This document shows positions 26,802 to 35,332 of a stretch of 64,000 nt of DNA, piece by piece. The number at the start of each line of letters is the position of its first letter. The first letter of the stretch is position 1. A program made the translations under genes and the position numbers. Under the pieces are notes generated by a model. The model was given only the letters and a program-made list of their open reading frames with translations, searched no databases and had not been told where the DNA came from. Source of the DNA: Streptomyces griseus (lineage in GTDB: Bacteria; Actinomycetota; Actinomycetes; Streptomycetales; Streptomycetaceae); assembly GCF_900460065.1 (NCBI RefSeq), contig NZ_UAVD01000024.1, positions 62,001-126,000 on the forward strand. Direction: 5' to 3'.

Positions 26802-28361
26802 TCACTTCCCGCTCTGCAGGGCCCCCCACGTGGCCGGGCCCACCTTGCCGTCGACCGAGAGCTTCCGGCCCGTCTGGTAGGTGCGTACCGCCGTCTCGGT
26901 GGCCGGGCCGAAGCTGCCGTCCGCGCCGACGGTGGTGCCGAGCGCCGCCGTCAGGGCCCGCTGGAGCCGCTTCACCGCGTCGCCCGACGCCCCCTTCGCC
27001 AGCGCCGGGGTCGTGCCGGCCGACAGCAGGGCCGTCCAGGTCTTCGGGCCGACCGTCCCGTCGGCCTCCAGCGCGCGGGCCCGCTGGAACGCCTGCACCG
27101 CGCCCTTGGTGGTGGGCCCGAAGCTGCCGTCCGCCGCGCCCGCCTGGTAGCCCTGGGCGTTGAGCAGCGTCTGCACGGCCTTCACCTGCGGGCCGGTGGA
27201 GCCGGACTGCTGGGTGGTGTACGTGGGGAAGGTCAGACCGTCGCCGCCGCTGCCCGGTTCGCCGTCGATCAGCTCCATGTAGTGGTTCCAGTCCCAGTTG
27301 GGCCCGGGGTCGGTGTGGTCGGCGCCGGGCGCCTCGCTGTGGCCGATGATGTGCGACCGGTTCTTCGGGATGCCGTACCGCGCCGCGAGGTGCTTGGTGA
27401 GCTCGGCGGAGGACCGGTACATCGCCTCCGTGTACCAGGCCGGGTTGTCGACGTAGCCCTCGTGCTCGATGCCGACGGACGAGGAGTTGGTGCTGCCGGC
27501 GTGCCAGGCGGTGTCCTTCTCCAGGACCGACTGGGTGACCTCACCGTCCGAGGAGCGGATCGTGTAGTGCGCGCTGACCTTCGACGCCGGGTTCTGGTAC
27601 CAGCTGATGGAACCGGCGTACGACCCCTGGGTGGTGTGGATGACCACCTTGTCGACGGCTGCCTTGCGGCCGACGACGAAGTTCCCGGAGTAGGCGGCCA
27701 CCCACCGCGCCGACGGGTAGTCGGGGCTCGCGGCGTAGACGTCGGACGCCGACACGGCGTCCTTGTCGGGGGCGACCGGCCGGGAGGGCACGAGCACCTC
27801 CTCGCCGCCCGGCGCGGTGGCGGACACGCCCTCGGCCAGGAAGGTGTAGACGGCGTCCGCGTAGAGCGCGGCGGCCGGCCCCTCGGCGGCGCTGTAGCGG
27901 GCCACCGCCGGATACCAGGAGTTGACGTCCCGGCGCTCGGCGGCGTCCAGGCCCAGCGCGTCGGCGTGGTCGCGCAGGACGGCCGCGCCGCCGAGGATGT
28001 TGGCGGTCGTGTCCCGGCGCAGCCGGGCCGCGCTCTCGCCGGTCAGCTCGGAGGCCTTCTCCAGGGAGCGGTTGGCCGGATTGCTCGCCAGGTGCATCAC
28101 GCCGTAGCCGTTCGCCTGGCTGGGCCTGCCCGCGTGGCCGTCGAGACGGCTCTCGCCGTAGCCGACGGCGGCCAGCAGATCGCGCGGTACGCCGTACGCG
28201 TCCGCCGCCTCGGCGAACGCGCGGTTCATCGGGTCGGGCGTGTCCGCCCGCGGGGCGGCGGTCGCCGGGTGCCCGGTTGCGAGGAGGGCCGTGGCCGTGA
28301 GGGCCGCCACGGCGCAGGCACAGGCACGGGCCCGGGTTCGGGCGGCGGTGCGGAGGGGCAT
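26802..28361 (-). CDS. Secreted N-acetylmuramoyl-L-alanine amidase with lysozyme-like and two peptidoglycan-binding domains
   Basis: 519 residues. A Sec signal peptide (RTRARACACAVAALTATALLA) is followed by an SLT/lysozyme-like domain (about 45-190) with GVPRDLLAAVGYGESRL and ANGYGVMHL. The Amidase_2/PGRP domain (about 225-375) has the zinc ligands in VVIHTTQG and IGHSEAPGADHTDPGPNWDW and the motif SSSVGIEHEGY. Two PG_binding_1 repeats (about 390-515) contain VKAVQTLLNAQGYQAGAADG and VKRLQRALTAALG, each with SFGPxT. It cuts the amide bond between MurNAc and stem peptide outside the cell. It has its own promoter and an odd leader hairpin. Confidence 0.92.
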   Translation of the reverse strand: MPLRTAARTRARACACAVAALTATALLATGHPATAAPRADTPDPMNRAFAEAADAYGVPRDLLAAVGYGESRLDGHAGRPSQANGYGVMHLASNPANRSLEKASELTGESAARLRRDTTANILGGAAVLRDHADALGLDAAERRDVNSWYPAVARYSAAEGPAAALYADAVYTFLAEGVSATAPGGEEVLVPSRPVAPDKDAVSASDVYAASPDYPSARWVAAYSGNFVVGRKAAVDKVVIHTTQGSYAGSISWYQNPASKVSAHYTIRSSDGEVTQSVLEKDTAWHAGSTNSSSVGIEHEGYVDNPAWYTEAMYRSSAELTKHLAARYGIPKNRSHIIGHSEAPGADHTDPGPNWDWNHYMELIDGEPGSGGDGLTFPTYTTQQSGSTGPQVKAVQTLLNAQGYQAGAADGSFGPTTKGAVQAFQRARALEADGTVGPKTWTALLSAGTTPALAKGASGDAVKRLQRALTAALGTTVGADGSFGPATETAVRTYQTGRKLSVDGKVGPATWGALQSGK

Positions 28362-28400
28362 GGGGGCTCCTGCTCTGTGGGGGTGGGCGTGTGGGGGGAA

Positions 28401-28435
28401 GAGAAAAGCCCTCGGACCCGGTGTGGGTCGGAGGG
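28401..28435 (-). terminator. Terminator-like hairpin with U-tract in the amidase 5' leader
   Basis: On the minus strand the arms CCCTCCGACCC and GGGTCCGAGGG (28425-28435 and 28409-28419) pair with one central mismatch and are followed by CTTTTCTCTT. It sits between the likely promoter and the amidase start, so it may attenuate transcription or stabilise the 5' end. Confidence 0.5.
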
Positions 28436-28451
28436 ATGCCGAGCACGGTCA

Positions 28452-28489
28452 GGCTATCGATATGGAGTGGGCATGACAAAGCGTTGAAG
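28452..28489 (-). promoter_or_regulatory. Predicted promoter of the amidase gene
   Basis: On the minus strand, TTGTCA (28474-28479) and TAGCCT or ATAGCC near 28451-28457 are 16-17 bases apart. The extended element CTTCAACGCTTTGTCA matches the one before the secreted nuclease gene at 14 of 16 bases. Confidence 0.5.
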
Positions 28490-28544
28490 ACGGGATTCTG
28501 CTGGCAACATCCTGCAAAATCAACGGAGTTGACCGAACCGCTAG

Positions 28545-28579
28545 CCCTGTCGGGTGACGTCGAGCATCACCCGACAGGG
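28545..28579 (-). terminator. Hairpin terminator after the nitroreductase gene
   Basis: Perfect 13-bp arms CCCTGTCGGGTGA (28545-28557) and TCACCCGACAGGG (28567-28579) around a nine-base loop, 32 bases past the nitroreductase stop codon. Confidence 0.75.
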
Positions 28580-28610
28580 GTGTTCGCGAGGGTTGACGCG
28601 GGGCCGGACG

Positions 28611-29342
28611 CTACCAGCGGTCGCGGTGGATGACGTCCGCCACCGGACGTCGTCTGACCGGGCCGAAGTTGCCCGCGGGCCACCCCACCGGCACGGCGGC
28701 GAACGTCGCCATGTCCTCCGGGATGCCCAGCTCCCGCTTCCACTCCCGCTCCAGCATCAGGTGCCAGATGGTGATGTTCGCCGCGAGCCCCAGCCCCCGG
28801 GCCGCGAGCAGCAGGTTCTGCACCCCCGGGTAGACGCAGGAACCCTCGGCCAGGGCCTGGAAACGCGTCTGCGTCTCCATCATGTGCTGCGTGCCCTCCG
28901 GGCCGAGCGCCCGCGCCGACGCGGCCAGCCCCTCCTCGTCCAGGCGCGGCTCCGGGAACCGGTAGCAGGGCACGATCAGCACCGGGGTGTCGGCGAAGTG
29001 GTCGCGCTGGTGCTCGATCGCCGCGACCATCCGGCCGTACGCCGCCTCGTCCATGCCCGCGGGGGCGTACTTCCCGGTCGTCGCCAGATACGCGTCGACG
29101 CACCGCTTCCACAGCGGAGCGAGCCGCGCCATCACCTGGCGATCGGTCACCACCACGTACTCGTAACACTGCATGTTGCCGCCGCTGGGACCCCAGACGG
29201 CGGCCTGTATCAGCTGCTCGACCGTCTCGTCCGGCACCGCGTCCGGCTTGAGGCGGCGCATGGCGCGCATGGTGGACATGGTGTCGAAGAGAGGGGGGCC
29301 GCCGAGGGCGGACGAGTCGGCCTGAACCGTTTCCATGGTCAT
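28611..29342 (-). CDS. Nitroreductase family protein
   Basis: 243 residues from ATG 29342 (ATG 29336 is also possible). The FMN-dependent nitroreductase fold is shown by TMSTMRAMRRLKPDAVPDE at the N terminus (phosphate-binding Arg residues), AAVWGPSGGNMQCYEYVVV, the central HxRDHFADTPVLIVPCY region, and YPGVQNLLLAARGLGLAANI, ending in VPVGWPAGNFGPVRR. Such enzymes reduce nitro groups, quinones or enones with NAD(P)H. It stands just downstream of, and in the same direction as, the deazaflavin-type gene, with about 156 bases between them. Confidence 0.88.
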   Translation of the reverse strand: MTMETVQADSSALGGPPLFDTMSTMRAMRRLKPDAVPDETVEQLIQAAVWGPSGGNMQCYEYVVVTDRQVMARLAPLWKRCVDAYLATTGKYAPAGMDEAAYGRMVAAIEHQRDHFADTPVLIVPCYRFPEPRLDEEGLAASARALGPEGTQHMMETQTRFQALAEGSCVYPGVQNLLLAARGLGLAANITIWHLMLEREWKRELGIPEDMATFAAVPVGWPAGNFGPVRRRPVADVIHRDRW

Positions 29343-29498
29343 GATCGCGGAGTCTAGGCAGGCGCCTCCGCCGGTGTCTCCCCACCCCGCGTGCCAAGAC
29401 GCGCCCCGGCCCGGTCTCCCGGCGAACCGGGGGCCCGGCACGGCCGCGAGAGCCGGCCCGGCGCCGGGCCGGACCGGCGGGGAAGCCGCCACGACGGC

Positions 29499-29945
29499 TC
29501 AGCGACGCGTCAGCCGGACGACCGGGATGTCCCGCTCGGTGCCCGCCTGGTACTCCCCGTAGCGAGGGAACAGCTCCACGAGCCCCGGCCAGACCCGCGC
29601 CTTCTCCTCCGCCGGGAGCGTCGAGGCGACGGCCCCGAACCGCTCGGTCTCCACGCGGAGTTCGACCTCCGGGGTGGCCTGGAGGTTCAGGTACCACAGC
29701 GGCGGGCGGTCCGAGCCGCCGTTGGACGCCACGATCAGATAGTCCTCGCCGTCCCGCCCGTACATCAGCACCGTGCGCCGCACCGTCCCGCTGCGCCGGC
29801 CGACGTAGTCCATCAGCAGGCACGGCACGCCCAGCTGGGTGGTGCCCTTCGTGCCGCCGGAGGACTCGTAGAGCTCGGCCTGCCGGGCGACCCAGTCGGC
29901 GGGGCTCAGCGCGACCTCCGCGTTGCCGTCCTGCTCGGCCGTCAT
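29499..29945 (-). CDS. F420 (deazaflavin)-dependent nitroreductase family protein
   Basis: 148 residues from ATG 29945 after AGAAGGAG. It is a split-beta-barrel protein of the Ddn/DUF385 type: VPCLLMDYVGRRSGTVRRTVLMYGRDGEDYLIV carries the family's GRRSG motif, followed by SNGGSDRPPLWYLNLQATPEVEL and a C-terminal WPGLVELFPRYGEYQAGTERDIPVVRL. These proteins use reduced F420 to reduce quinones or other electrophiles. It is divergent from the ACP/ketosynthase cassette with 248 bases between the starts. Confidence 0.88.
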   Translation of the reverse strand: MTAEQDGNAEVALSPADWVARQAELYESSGGTKGTTQLGVPCLLMDYVGRRSGTVRRTVLMYGRDGEDYLIVASNGGSDRPPLWYLNLQATPEVELRVETERFGAVASTLPAEEKARVWPGLVELFPRYGEYQAGTERDIPVVRLTRR

Positions 29946-30193
29946 GGGCTTCTCCTTCTCTCGTACCGTCCCGTACGGGCTGCGCCCCCATCCTGGCACC
30001 CACCCGAGCCGCACCCGGGATTCGTACACCTGGACAGCCCTCCCACCGCACGGGGGAACGCGGAACGGGAACCCGCCCGGGAAGGCGTATAAAGGGTCCT
30101 TCCGGAGCAGCCGGCGTCCCCCGATGGCCCCTCCCCCCACCTCCCCTCACAACGCGGCCGACGTCACCGCGTCACCGAGCCCAGGAGAGCCGA

Positions 30194-30427
30194 ATGAGCA
30201 CGTCGGAAGAGATCAGCACGCTGCTGGTGACGAAGTTCGGAACCGACCCCGGCGCCATCCGCCCCGATGTTCCGCTGCACCGGCTGCGGCTGGACTCCCT
30301 CGCGCTGGAGGAGCTCCGGCTGCTCATCGAGGACCGGCTGGACGTGGACCTGGAGGACGTGGCGCTGACCTCGCGCGACACCGTCGGCCGCCTCGTCGAG
30401 GCCGTCCACGGGAAGGTCTCCGCGTGA
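30194..30427 (+). CDS. Acyl carrier protein
   Basis: 77 residues, the usual ACP size. The phosphopantetheine site is S35 in RLRLDSLALEELR; note that the usual Gly-Asp/Asn-Ser (GxDS) appears here as RLDSL. The four-helix pattern with an acidic second helix (EELRLLIEDRLDVDLED) is clear. It overlaps the following ketosynthase start by GTGA, so the two proteins are made together, which suggests that this ACP serves that enzyme and not general fatty-acid synthesis. Confidence 0.92.
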   Translation: MSTSEEISTLLVTKFGTDPGAIRPDVPLHRLRLDSLALEELRLLIEDRLDVDLEDVALTSRDTVGRLVEAVHGKVSA

Positions 30428-31689
30428 GCGCGGCCCCCGGCCGGCCCTACCGGCGGGCGCCGCTCGCCCCGTTCGCCGCCGCCGTCACCGGCGTCGGTCT
30501 GGTCACCGCCGCCGGTACGGGCGCGGACGCCGCCTGGCACGGCGTCACCGAGGGCCTCGCCCCGTCCGTCGGCCCCCGGCCCGAACTGGACGGCCTGCCC
30601 TGCGACTTCTTCTACTCCGTCACCGACTGCGACCCGGGGGCGATCCTCGGGGTGGCCGCACAGCGGCTGATGGACCGGTTCGCCCAGCTCGCCGTCGTCG
30701 CCGCCCGTGAAGCCGTCGCCGACGCCGGACTCGACCCGGCCGTCTGGGACAGCGGCCGCGTCGGCATCGTCATCGGCTCCGCCCACGGCGGGCTGCCCTT
30801 CTACGACGAGCAGCACGCCGTGCTCGCCGACCGCGGACCCCGCCGGGTCTCCCCGAAGCTCGCCCCGCTCAGCGTCGTCAACGGCGCGGCCAGCAGCGTC
30901 AGCCTCGACCTCGGCGTCCACGGGCCCAGCCTGGCCGTCTCCACCGCCTGTTCCTCCGGCACCGTCGCCATCGGCACCGCCCACCAGATGCTCCGCTCCG
31001 GGGCCTGCGACATCGTCATCGCGGGCGGCGCGGAGTCCACCTGCACCCGCCTCCTCATCGCCAGCGCCTGCAGCCTCAAGGCCGTCTCCACCCGCCGTGA
31101 GGACCCCACGAGCGCCTGCCGCCCCTTCGACACCCACCGCGACGGCTTCGTCGTCGGCGAGGGCGCCGGGCTGATCGTCCTGGAACACCCGGACCACGCC
31201 CGCGCCCGGGGCGCCGCCGTCCGCGCCCACGTGAGCGGCTACGGGGCCTCCAGCGACGCCCACTCCGCCGTCGCCCCCGACCCCGAGGGCCTCGGCATCG
31301 AACGCGCCCTGCGCACCGCCCTCGCCGACGCGGGCCTCTCCCCGGCCGACGTCGGGCACGTCAACGCGCACGGCACCTCGACGCTCTCCAACGACCTGAT
31401 CGAGACGACGATGCTCCACCGGGTCCTCGGCGAGAGCCCCCTCGTGACCTCGACCAAGGCGATGACCGGCCACACCCTCGGCGCGGCGGGCGGCATCGAG
31501 GCAGCCTTCGCGGTGCTCGCCCTCCAGCGGCAACTGGTGCCGCCCACCGTCAACCTGGACGCACCCGACCCGCGGATCCCGATCGAGGTGGTGGCCAAGG
31601 AGGCCCGCGCCGCCTCCTTCGACTGCGCCGTCAAGACCTCGCTCGGCTTCGGCGGCCACAACGCGGCACTCGTCCTCACCAGGGCCTGA
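30424..31689 (+). CDS. Beta-ketoacyl-ACP synthase (KAS II/FabF-like)
   Basis: 421 residues from GTG 30424. It is a full thiolase-fold ketosynthase with the catalytic triad present: C176 in STACSSGT, H316 in NAHGTST and H350 in GHTLGAAGG. It condenses an acyl thioester with malonyl-ACP. The N-terminal part is slightly shorter and more divergent than housekeeping FabF (LDGLPCDFFYSVTDCDPG). It lies between an ACP and an alpha/beta hydrolase in one operon. No ketoreductase, dehydratase or acyltransferase is adjacent, so those steps must come from elsewhere or are not needed. Confidence 0.93.
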   Translation: MSAAPGRPYRRAPLAPFAAAVTGVGLVTAAGTGADAAWHGVTEGLAPSVGPRPELDGLPCDFFYSVTDCDPGAILGVAAQRLMDRFAQLAVVAAREAVADAGLDPAVWDSGRVGIVIGSAHGGLPFYDEQHAVLADRGPRRVSPKLAPLSVVNGAASSVSLDLGVHGPSLAVSTACSSGTVAIGTAHQMLRSGACDIVIAGGAESTCTRLLIASACSLKAVSTRREDPTSACRPFDTHRDGFVVGEGAGLIVLEHPDHARARGAAVRAHVSGYGASSDAHSAVAPDPEGLGIERALRTALADAGLSPADVGHVNAHGTSTLSNDLIETTMLHRVLGESPLVTSTKAMTGHTLGAAGGIEAAFAVLALQRQLVPPTVNLDAPDPRIPIEVVAKEARAASFDCAVKTSLGFGGHNAALVLTRA

Positions 31690-31711
31690 GCGGAAGGGAA
31701 CGCAGGAGCAC

Positions 31712-32620
31712 ATGCCCGAGGAGATCATCCGGACCCTGTCGGTCGACGGAGTGCGCTACAGCTACCGCGTCCTGCCGCGCGCCCGTCCCGGCGAACCCCC
31801 GGCCACCGAACCGACGCTCATCCTCGGCGGCGCGCTCCAGGGCATGTTCGGCTGGCCCCAGATGGACGACCACCTGGGGCCGGCGACCGACGTGGTCACC
31901 GCCGACCTGCCCGGCATGGGCAGCGCCGACCCGCTCCCGCCCGGCCCCAGCGCCGAACTGCTGCGCCGGGCCGTGCTCGGCATCGCCGACGACCTCGGCG
32001 CACCCGAGCTGAACGTCTTCGGCTTCTCCTACGGCACCGCCATCGCCTTCGGATTCGCCCGCCGCCACCGGGAGCGGGTGGCGCGGCTGGCCCTCGGCGG
32101 CGTCCCGGTCCACATCGACGCGGCCCAGGTCGCCTCCTGGGAGCGGGCCCGGCGGCAGCTGGCGGCCGGGGACCGCGAGGGATTCGCCGCGACGGCGGCC
32201 GACGCGCTGATGTGCCTGGACCCCGGACGGCACGTGCACCGCAGGGAGTTGGCCCGCCGCTATGTCCGGCGCTCCTTCCTGCACGCGCTCGCCCACTCAC
32301 CGCACGCGACGGACTCGCTGTACCGGGCGCTGGCCGACCGGCCCGACTTCTCCGGCGGGCTCACCGGCGTACCGGCGCTGGTCTTCGCGGGGGAGCACGA
32401 CACCGTGACCTCGCCCGCGCGGCAGCGGGAGTTCGCCGCGACGATCGAGGGAAGCCGGTTCCTGACCGTCGGGGAGTCGGACCACTGGGTGGTCCTGGAG
32501 CGGGCCGACGACGTGGCCGCCCTGGTCTCCCGCTTCTTCACCGGGCGGGAGCCGGTGGGCGGTGAGGCCACCGCCGTCACCCTGCCGCGCCAGGCCGGCG
32601 CCCCGGCCGGGCGGACCTGA
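31712..32620 (+). CDS. Alpha/beta hydrolase, possibly a thioesterase or cyclase for the adjacent ACP/KAS
   Basis: 302 residues with a canonical alpha/beta-hydrolase fold: strand-HG-type region LILGGALQGMFGWPQ, nucleophile elbow GFSYGTA with S106, acid in FAGEHDTVTSPARQ and histidine in GESDHWVVLE. It has no signal peptide. Its position 22 bases after the ketosynthase gene suggests that it releases, cyclises or transfers the ketoacyl product. A strong terminator follows. The enzymatic role is inferred only from the context. Confidence 0.88.
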   Translation: MPEEIIRTLSVDGVRYSYRVLPRARPGEPPATEPTLILGGALQGMFGWPQMDDHLGPATDVVTADLPGMGSADPLPPGPSAELLRRAVLGIADDLGAPELNVFGFSYGTAIAFGFARRHRERVARLALGGVPVHIDAAQVASWERARRQLAAGDREGFAATAADALMCLDPGRHVHRRELARRYVRRSFLHALAHSPHATDSLYRALADRPDFSGGLTGVPALVFAGEHDTVTSPARQREFAATIEGSRFLTVGESDHWVVLERADDVAALVSRFFTGREPVGGEATAVTLPRQAGAPAGRT

Positions 32621-32666
32621 GCCCGTCGGACCTGAGCCGGCCGGATCCGGGATCCGGTCCGGCCGG

Positions 32667-32710
32667 ACCCCCGTGGGGCGGACCGGGGATCCGGCCCGCC
32701 CCACGGGGGT
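32667..32710. terminator. Strong bidirectional terminator
   Basis: Perfect 15-bp arms ACCCCCGTGGGGCGG (32667-32681) and CCGCCCCACGGGGGT (32696-32710) between convergent genes. A second palindromic stretch rich in CCGGCC and GGATCC lies immediately before it (about 32637-32666). Confidence 0.8.
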
Positions 32711-32724
32711 GCTGCTCGGGCGCC

Positions 32725-35130
32725 TCAGTGCCAGAAGCCGCCGACCCTGATCCGCACCACCTGCGGGTCGTGGTCGCTCGCCTGGTCGGCGAACTCGGCG
32801 TTGATGTGCACCACGTCGTAGTCGGGACGCCGGACCCCGGGGCTCGTCAGAATGTGGTCCAGCGTCTGCGAGTTGCCGTCGAAGACGTAGCTGTACCGCT
32901 CCGACGGGGGGAGCGTCGTGATCAGGGGCTTGAGCGCCCTGCCCCGGGTCAGCGTCTTCATCGTCGGGGAGAACTCGAAGTCGTTGAAGTCCCCGAGCGC
33001 GACGACCTTGGCGGACCTGTCCGCCTTCAGCACCGCGGTGACGAAGGTGTTGACCTCGGCGGCCTGCTGGATCCGCTTGGTCTCCGAGGAGCGGGTCGGC
33101 TCCTGGTAGCGGCCGTGCAGCGGCTGGTCGCCGCCCTTGGACGCGAAGTGGTTGCCGATGACGAAGACCGGCTCGCCGCGGAAGACGAACTCGCCCACCA
33201 GCGGCTTGCGGCTGTCCGCCCACGCCGGGCTCGCCGGGTTGATCCGGCCGGGAGAGGCGGAGAGCCTGACGCCCTTCCACGTCTTCACGGCCTCGACCGG
33301 CGTGGTGGCGTCGCCGCCCGCGCGGTCGGTGAAGGAGACCCGCTGCGGGTTGAAGAGGAAGACGTTGCGGATGTTGCCGCCGGGCTCGCCGCCGTCCTTG
33401 TTGTTCTCGGGGGCGATGTAGCGCCAGGCGTAGCGCGGCCCGCCCTGGGCGACGATCGCGTCCGTGAACCGCTTCAGCGTCGCCTCGGAGCCCGTCGTGC
33501 CGTCGTTGACCGCGCCGTTGTCGTCCTGGATCTCCTCCAGCGAGACGATGTCGGGGGAGGAGAGGTTGACCGCCACGCCCTCGGCCAGGGTGTCGAACTT
33601 GGCCTGGTCGTCGCCCGCGTCGAGGTTCTCCACGTTGTACGTGGCGACCGCCAGCTCGTCCTTCTTCTGCTTGCGGGTCACCTCGCGCCGCAGCTTCTTG
33701 TCGACGAGCGTGCCCAGCTCGGTGGCCTGCACGTTGTAGCCGCCGTAGCTCGCGTAGTCGAGTACGCCGGTGGTGCCGCCCTTCAGCACGTCCCCGACGT
33801 TCGCCGTCGGCACCGGGCGGGCCGGGTCCAGCGACATCACCTTGAGGCGGCCGGTGTTCTGGTCCTCGTACGAGGCGTAGAGCGTGCCGCCGCGCCGGGT
33901 CGGGTTCTCCCGCGGCTTCACGGTCACCCAGATCTCGTCGTACGCGGTCGTCGCCCCGGTCACCCGGGTGTCGGCGAACCGGACCCGGGAGCCCTCCAAC
34001 GATTCGTACAGGTCCAGGGCGTACCGCGACGGGTCCAGGGTCAGCGCGTCGATCGACCCGCCGTCCGCCGAGGGCACGTAACGGCCGGGCACCGAACGGG
34101 CGTCGAGGACGACCGGGGCGGGCAGCGCGTTGCCCGCGGACAGGACCGTGGTGCGGGGCGCGGTGATCTGGGTGAGGGACTGGGTGCCGGTTCCCGGGTA
34201 GTACTCGGCCACCTTGCCGCTGACCAGGACCGCGTCGCCGACCTTCACCGCGGGCGCGGAGGAGCCGGTGTAGACGAACAGGCCCTCGCCGGTGCGCGGG
34301 TCGTCGTCGGGAGCGGTGTCCTGGATCCAGAAGCCCCGCGAGCCGCCGGCCCGCACTCCGGTGACGACGCCCGGGACGCCGGTGACCGCCTTCCCGTCGA
34401 GGGGGGAGACCCGCGTGGTGCCCTGGATGTCGTGGATCCGTACGTCGCCGGGCTCGGTGGGGCCGGGCTCCTCCGGTTCCTGTCCGCCGCCGGACGTCTC
34501 GCCCTTGGTGTTGACCGGGGTCGGTGCGCCCGCGGCGAGGTCGGCCGCGTTGTCGTCGGTGTCGGCGAGCGAGGCGGCCCGCGCGACGGAGGCGGTGGCG
34601 GACGCGCCGGTGACCGGCGCGCCCTCCCGGACGACCGCGGAGCCGTAGCCGACCAGGTCGACGATCCGGGTGTCCGCCGCACAGTCCGCCGCCGACTTGC
34701 AGGTGAGCGGGGCCGTGCCGGAGACCAGGGCGACGGTGCCGCTCCCCGCCGCCATGGCGATGGCGCCGGTGGCGTCGGCGGTCGGCAGCGCGACGGTTCC
34801 GCCGGTGCCCGCGGCCTGGGCGACCAGGTAGCGGCCGCGGGGCGCGATCGACCCGGACAGCTCGGAGACCTGCCACTGCGAGCCCGCCGACGGGCTGCCC
34901 GGCAGGTACTGGACGCTCAGACCGCCGACCTCGAAGGGCGCGGAGCCGGCGTTGGCCAGCTCGACGAAGTCCCGGGTCAGCGTCGCGCCGGAGTTGCCCC
35001 CGCCGCCGTACACCTCGGAGATGACGGCGGTGGCCGACGGGGCCGCCTGGGCGGCGGGCAGGGCGGTCACCGCGAGAGCGACGGCGACGGCGCCGGTCAG
35101 CAGAACGGAACCGGATCTGTGTATCTGCAC
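32725..35130 (-). CDS. Secreted ExeM/NucH family endonuclease
   Basis: 801 residues from GTG 35130 (GGGGG lies nine bases upstream; TTG 35145 is also open). A Sec signal (GSVLLTGAVAVALAVTALPA, AQA cleavage) precedes a lamin-tail domain (about 30-170, ISEVYGGGGNSGATLTRDFVEL), an OB-fold nucleic-acid-binding region (about 230-470) and an endonuclease/exonuclease/phosphatase domain (about 480-800) with ATYNVENLD, DIVSLEEIQD, VIGNHFASK, ALGDFNDFEFSP and ASDHDPQVV. It degrades extracellular DNA, probably for phosphate and nucleoside supply. It has its own promoter, sharing a motif with the amidase promoter. Confidence 0.93.
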   Translation of the reverse strand: MQIHRSGSVLLTGAVAVALAVTALPAAQAAPSATAVISEVYGGGGNSGATLTRDFVELANAGSAPFEVGGLSVQYLPGSPSAGSQWQVSELSGSIAPRGRYLVAQAAGTGGTVALPTADATGAIAMAAGSGTVALVSGTAPLTCKSAADCAADTRIVDLVGYGSAVVREGAPVTGASATASVARAASLADTDDNAADLAAGAPTPVNTKGETSGGGQEPEEPGPTEPGDVRIHDIQGTTRVSPLDGKAVTGVPGVVTGVRAGGSRGFWIQDTAPDDDPRTGEGLFVYTGSSAPAVKVGDAVLVSGKVAEYYPGTGTQSLTQITAPRTTVLSAGNALPAPVVLDARSVPGRYVPSADGGSIDALTLDPSRYALDLYESLEGSRVRFADTRVTGATTAYDEIWVTVKPRENPTRRGGTLYASYEDQNTGRLKVMSLDPARPVPTANVGDVLKGGTTGVLDYASYGGYNVQATELGTLVDKKLRREVTRKQKKDELAVATYNVENLDAGDDQAKFDTLAEGVAVNLSSPDIVSLEEIQDDNGAVNDGTTGSEATLKRFTDAIVAQGGPRYAWRYIAPENNKDGGEPGGNIRNVFLFNPQRVSFTDRAGGDATTPVEAVKTWKGVRLSASPGRINPASPAWADSRKPLVGEFVFRGEPVFVIGNHFASKGGDQPLHGRYQEPTRSSETKRIQQAAEVNTFVTAVLKADRSAKVVALGDFNDFEFSPTMKTLTRGRALKPLITTLPPSERYSYVFDGNSQTLDHILTSPGVRRPDYDVVHINAEFADQASDHDPQVVRIRVGGFWH

Positions 35131-35168
35131 GGGAGGTGCCCCCAACTGAACTGAGTAGTAGGGGCAAA

Positions 35169-35207
35169 AACTATGCGCGTAGAACAGGGTGTGACAAGGC
35201 GTTGGAG
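35169..35207 (-). promoter_or_regulatory. Predicted promoter of the secreted nuclease gene
   Basis: On the minus strand, TTGTCA (35192-35197) and ATAGTT (35169-35174) are separated by 17 bases. The bases before the -35 give CTCCAACGCCTTGTCA, nearly the same as at the amidase gene. Confidence 0.5.
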
Positions 35208-35247
35208 GTTAATTCCGGGCGTATCCCCGGTGAGCGCCGTCCCCGTG

Positions 35248-35283
35248 CGCCCGGTGCGGTCCGGGAAGGGACCGCACCGGGCG
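35248..35283 (-). terminator. Strong terminator after the GH5 cellulase gene
   Basis: Perfect 15-bp arms CGCCCGGTGCGGTCC (35248-35262) and GGACCGCACCGGGCG (35269-35283) with a six-base loop, 50 bases past the stop codon. Confidence 0.8.
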
Positions 35284-35332
35284 GGTCACGAGGGTGTGCG
35301 TCCCGTCCGGTCGGCGGCGGGGGCGGTCCGCG

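Noticed and set aside
28362..28544. c-di-AMP (ydaO-type) riboswitch before the amidase gene
   Set aside because: Often present before Streptomyces cell-wall hydrolases, but I could not find its conserved blocks here; only a terminator-like hairpin is seen.
28391..28633. 80-residue plus-strand open frame over the amidase leader
   Set aside because: It covers promoter and terminator elements of minus-strand genes and lacks a ribosome site and coding character.
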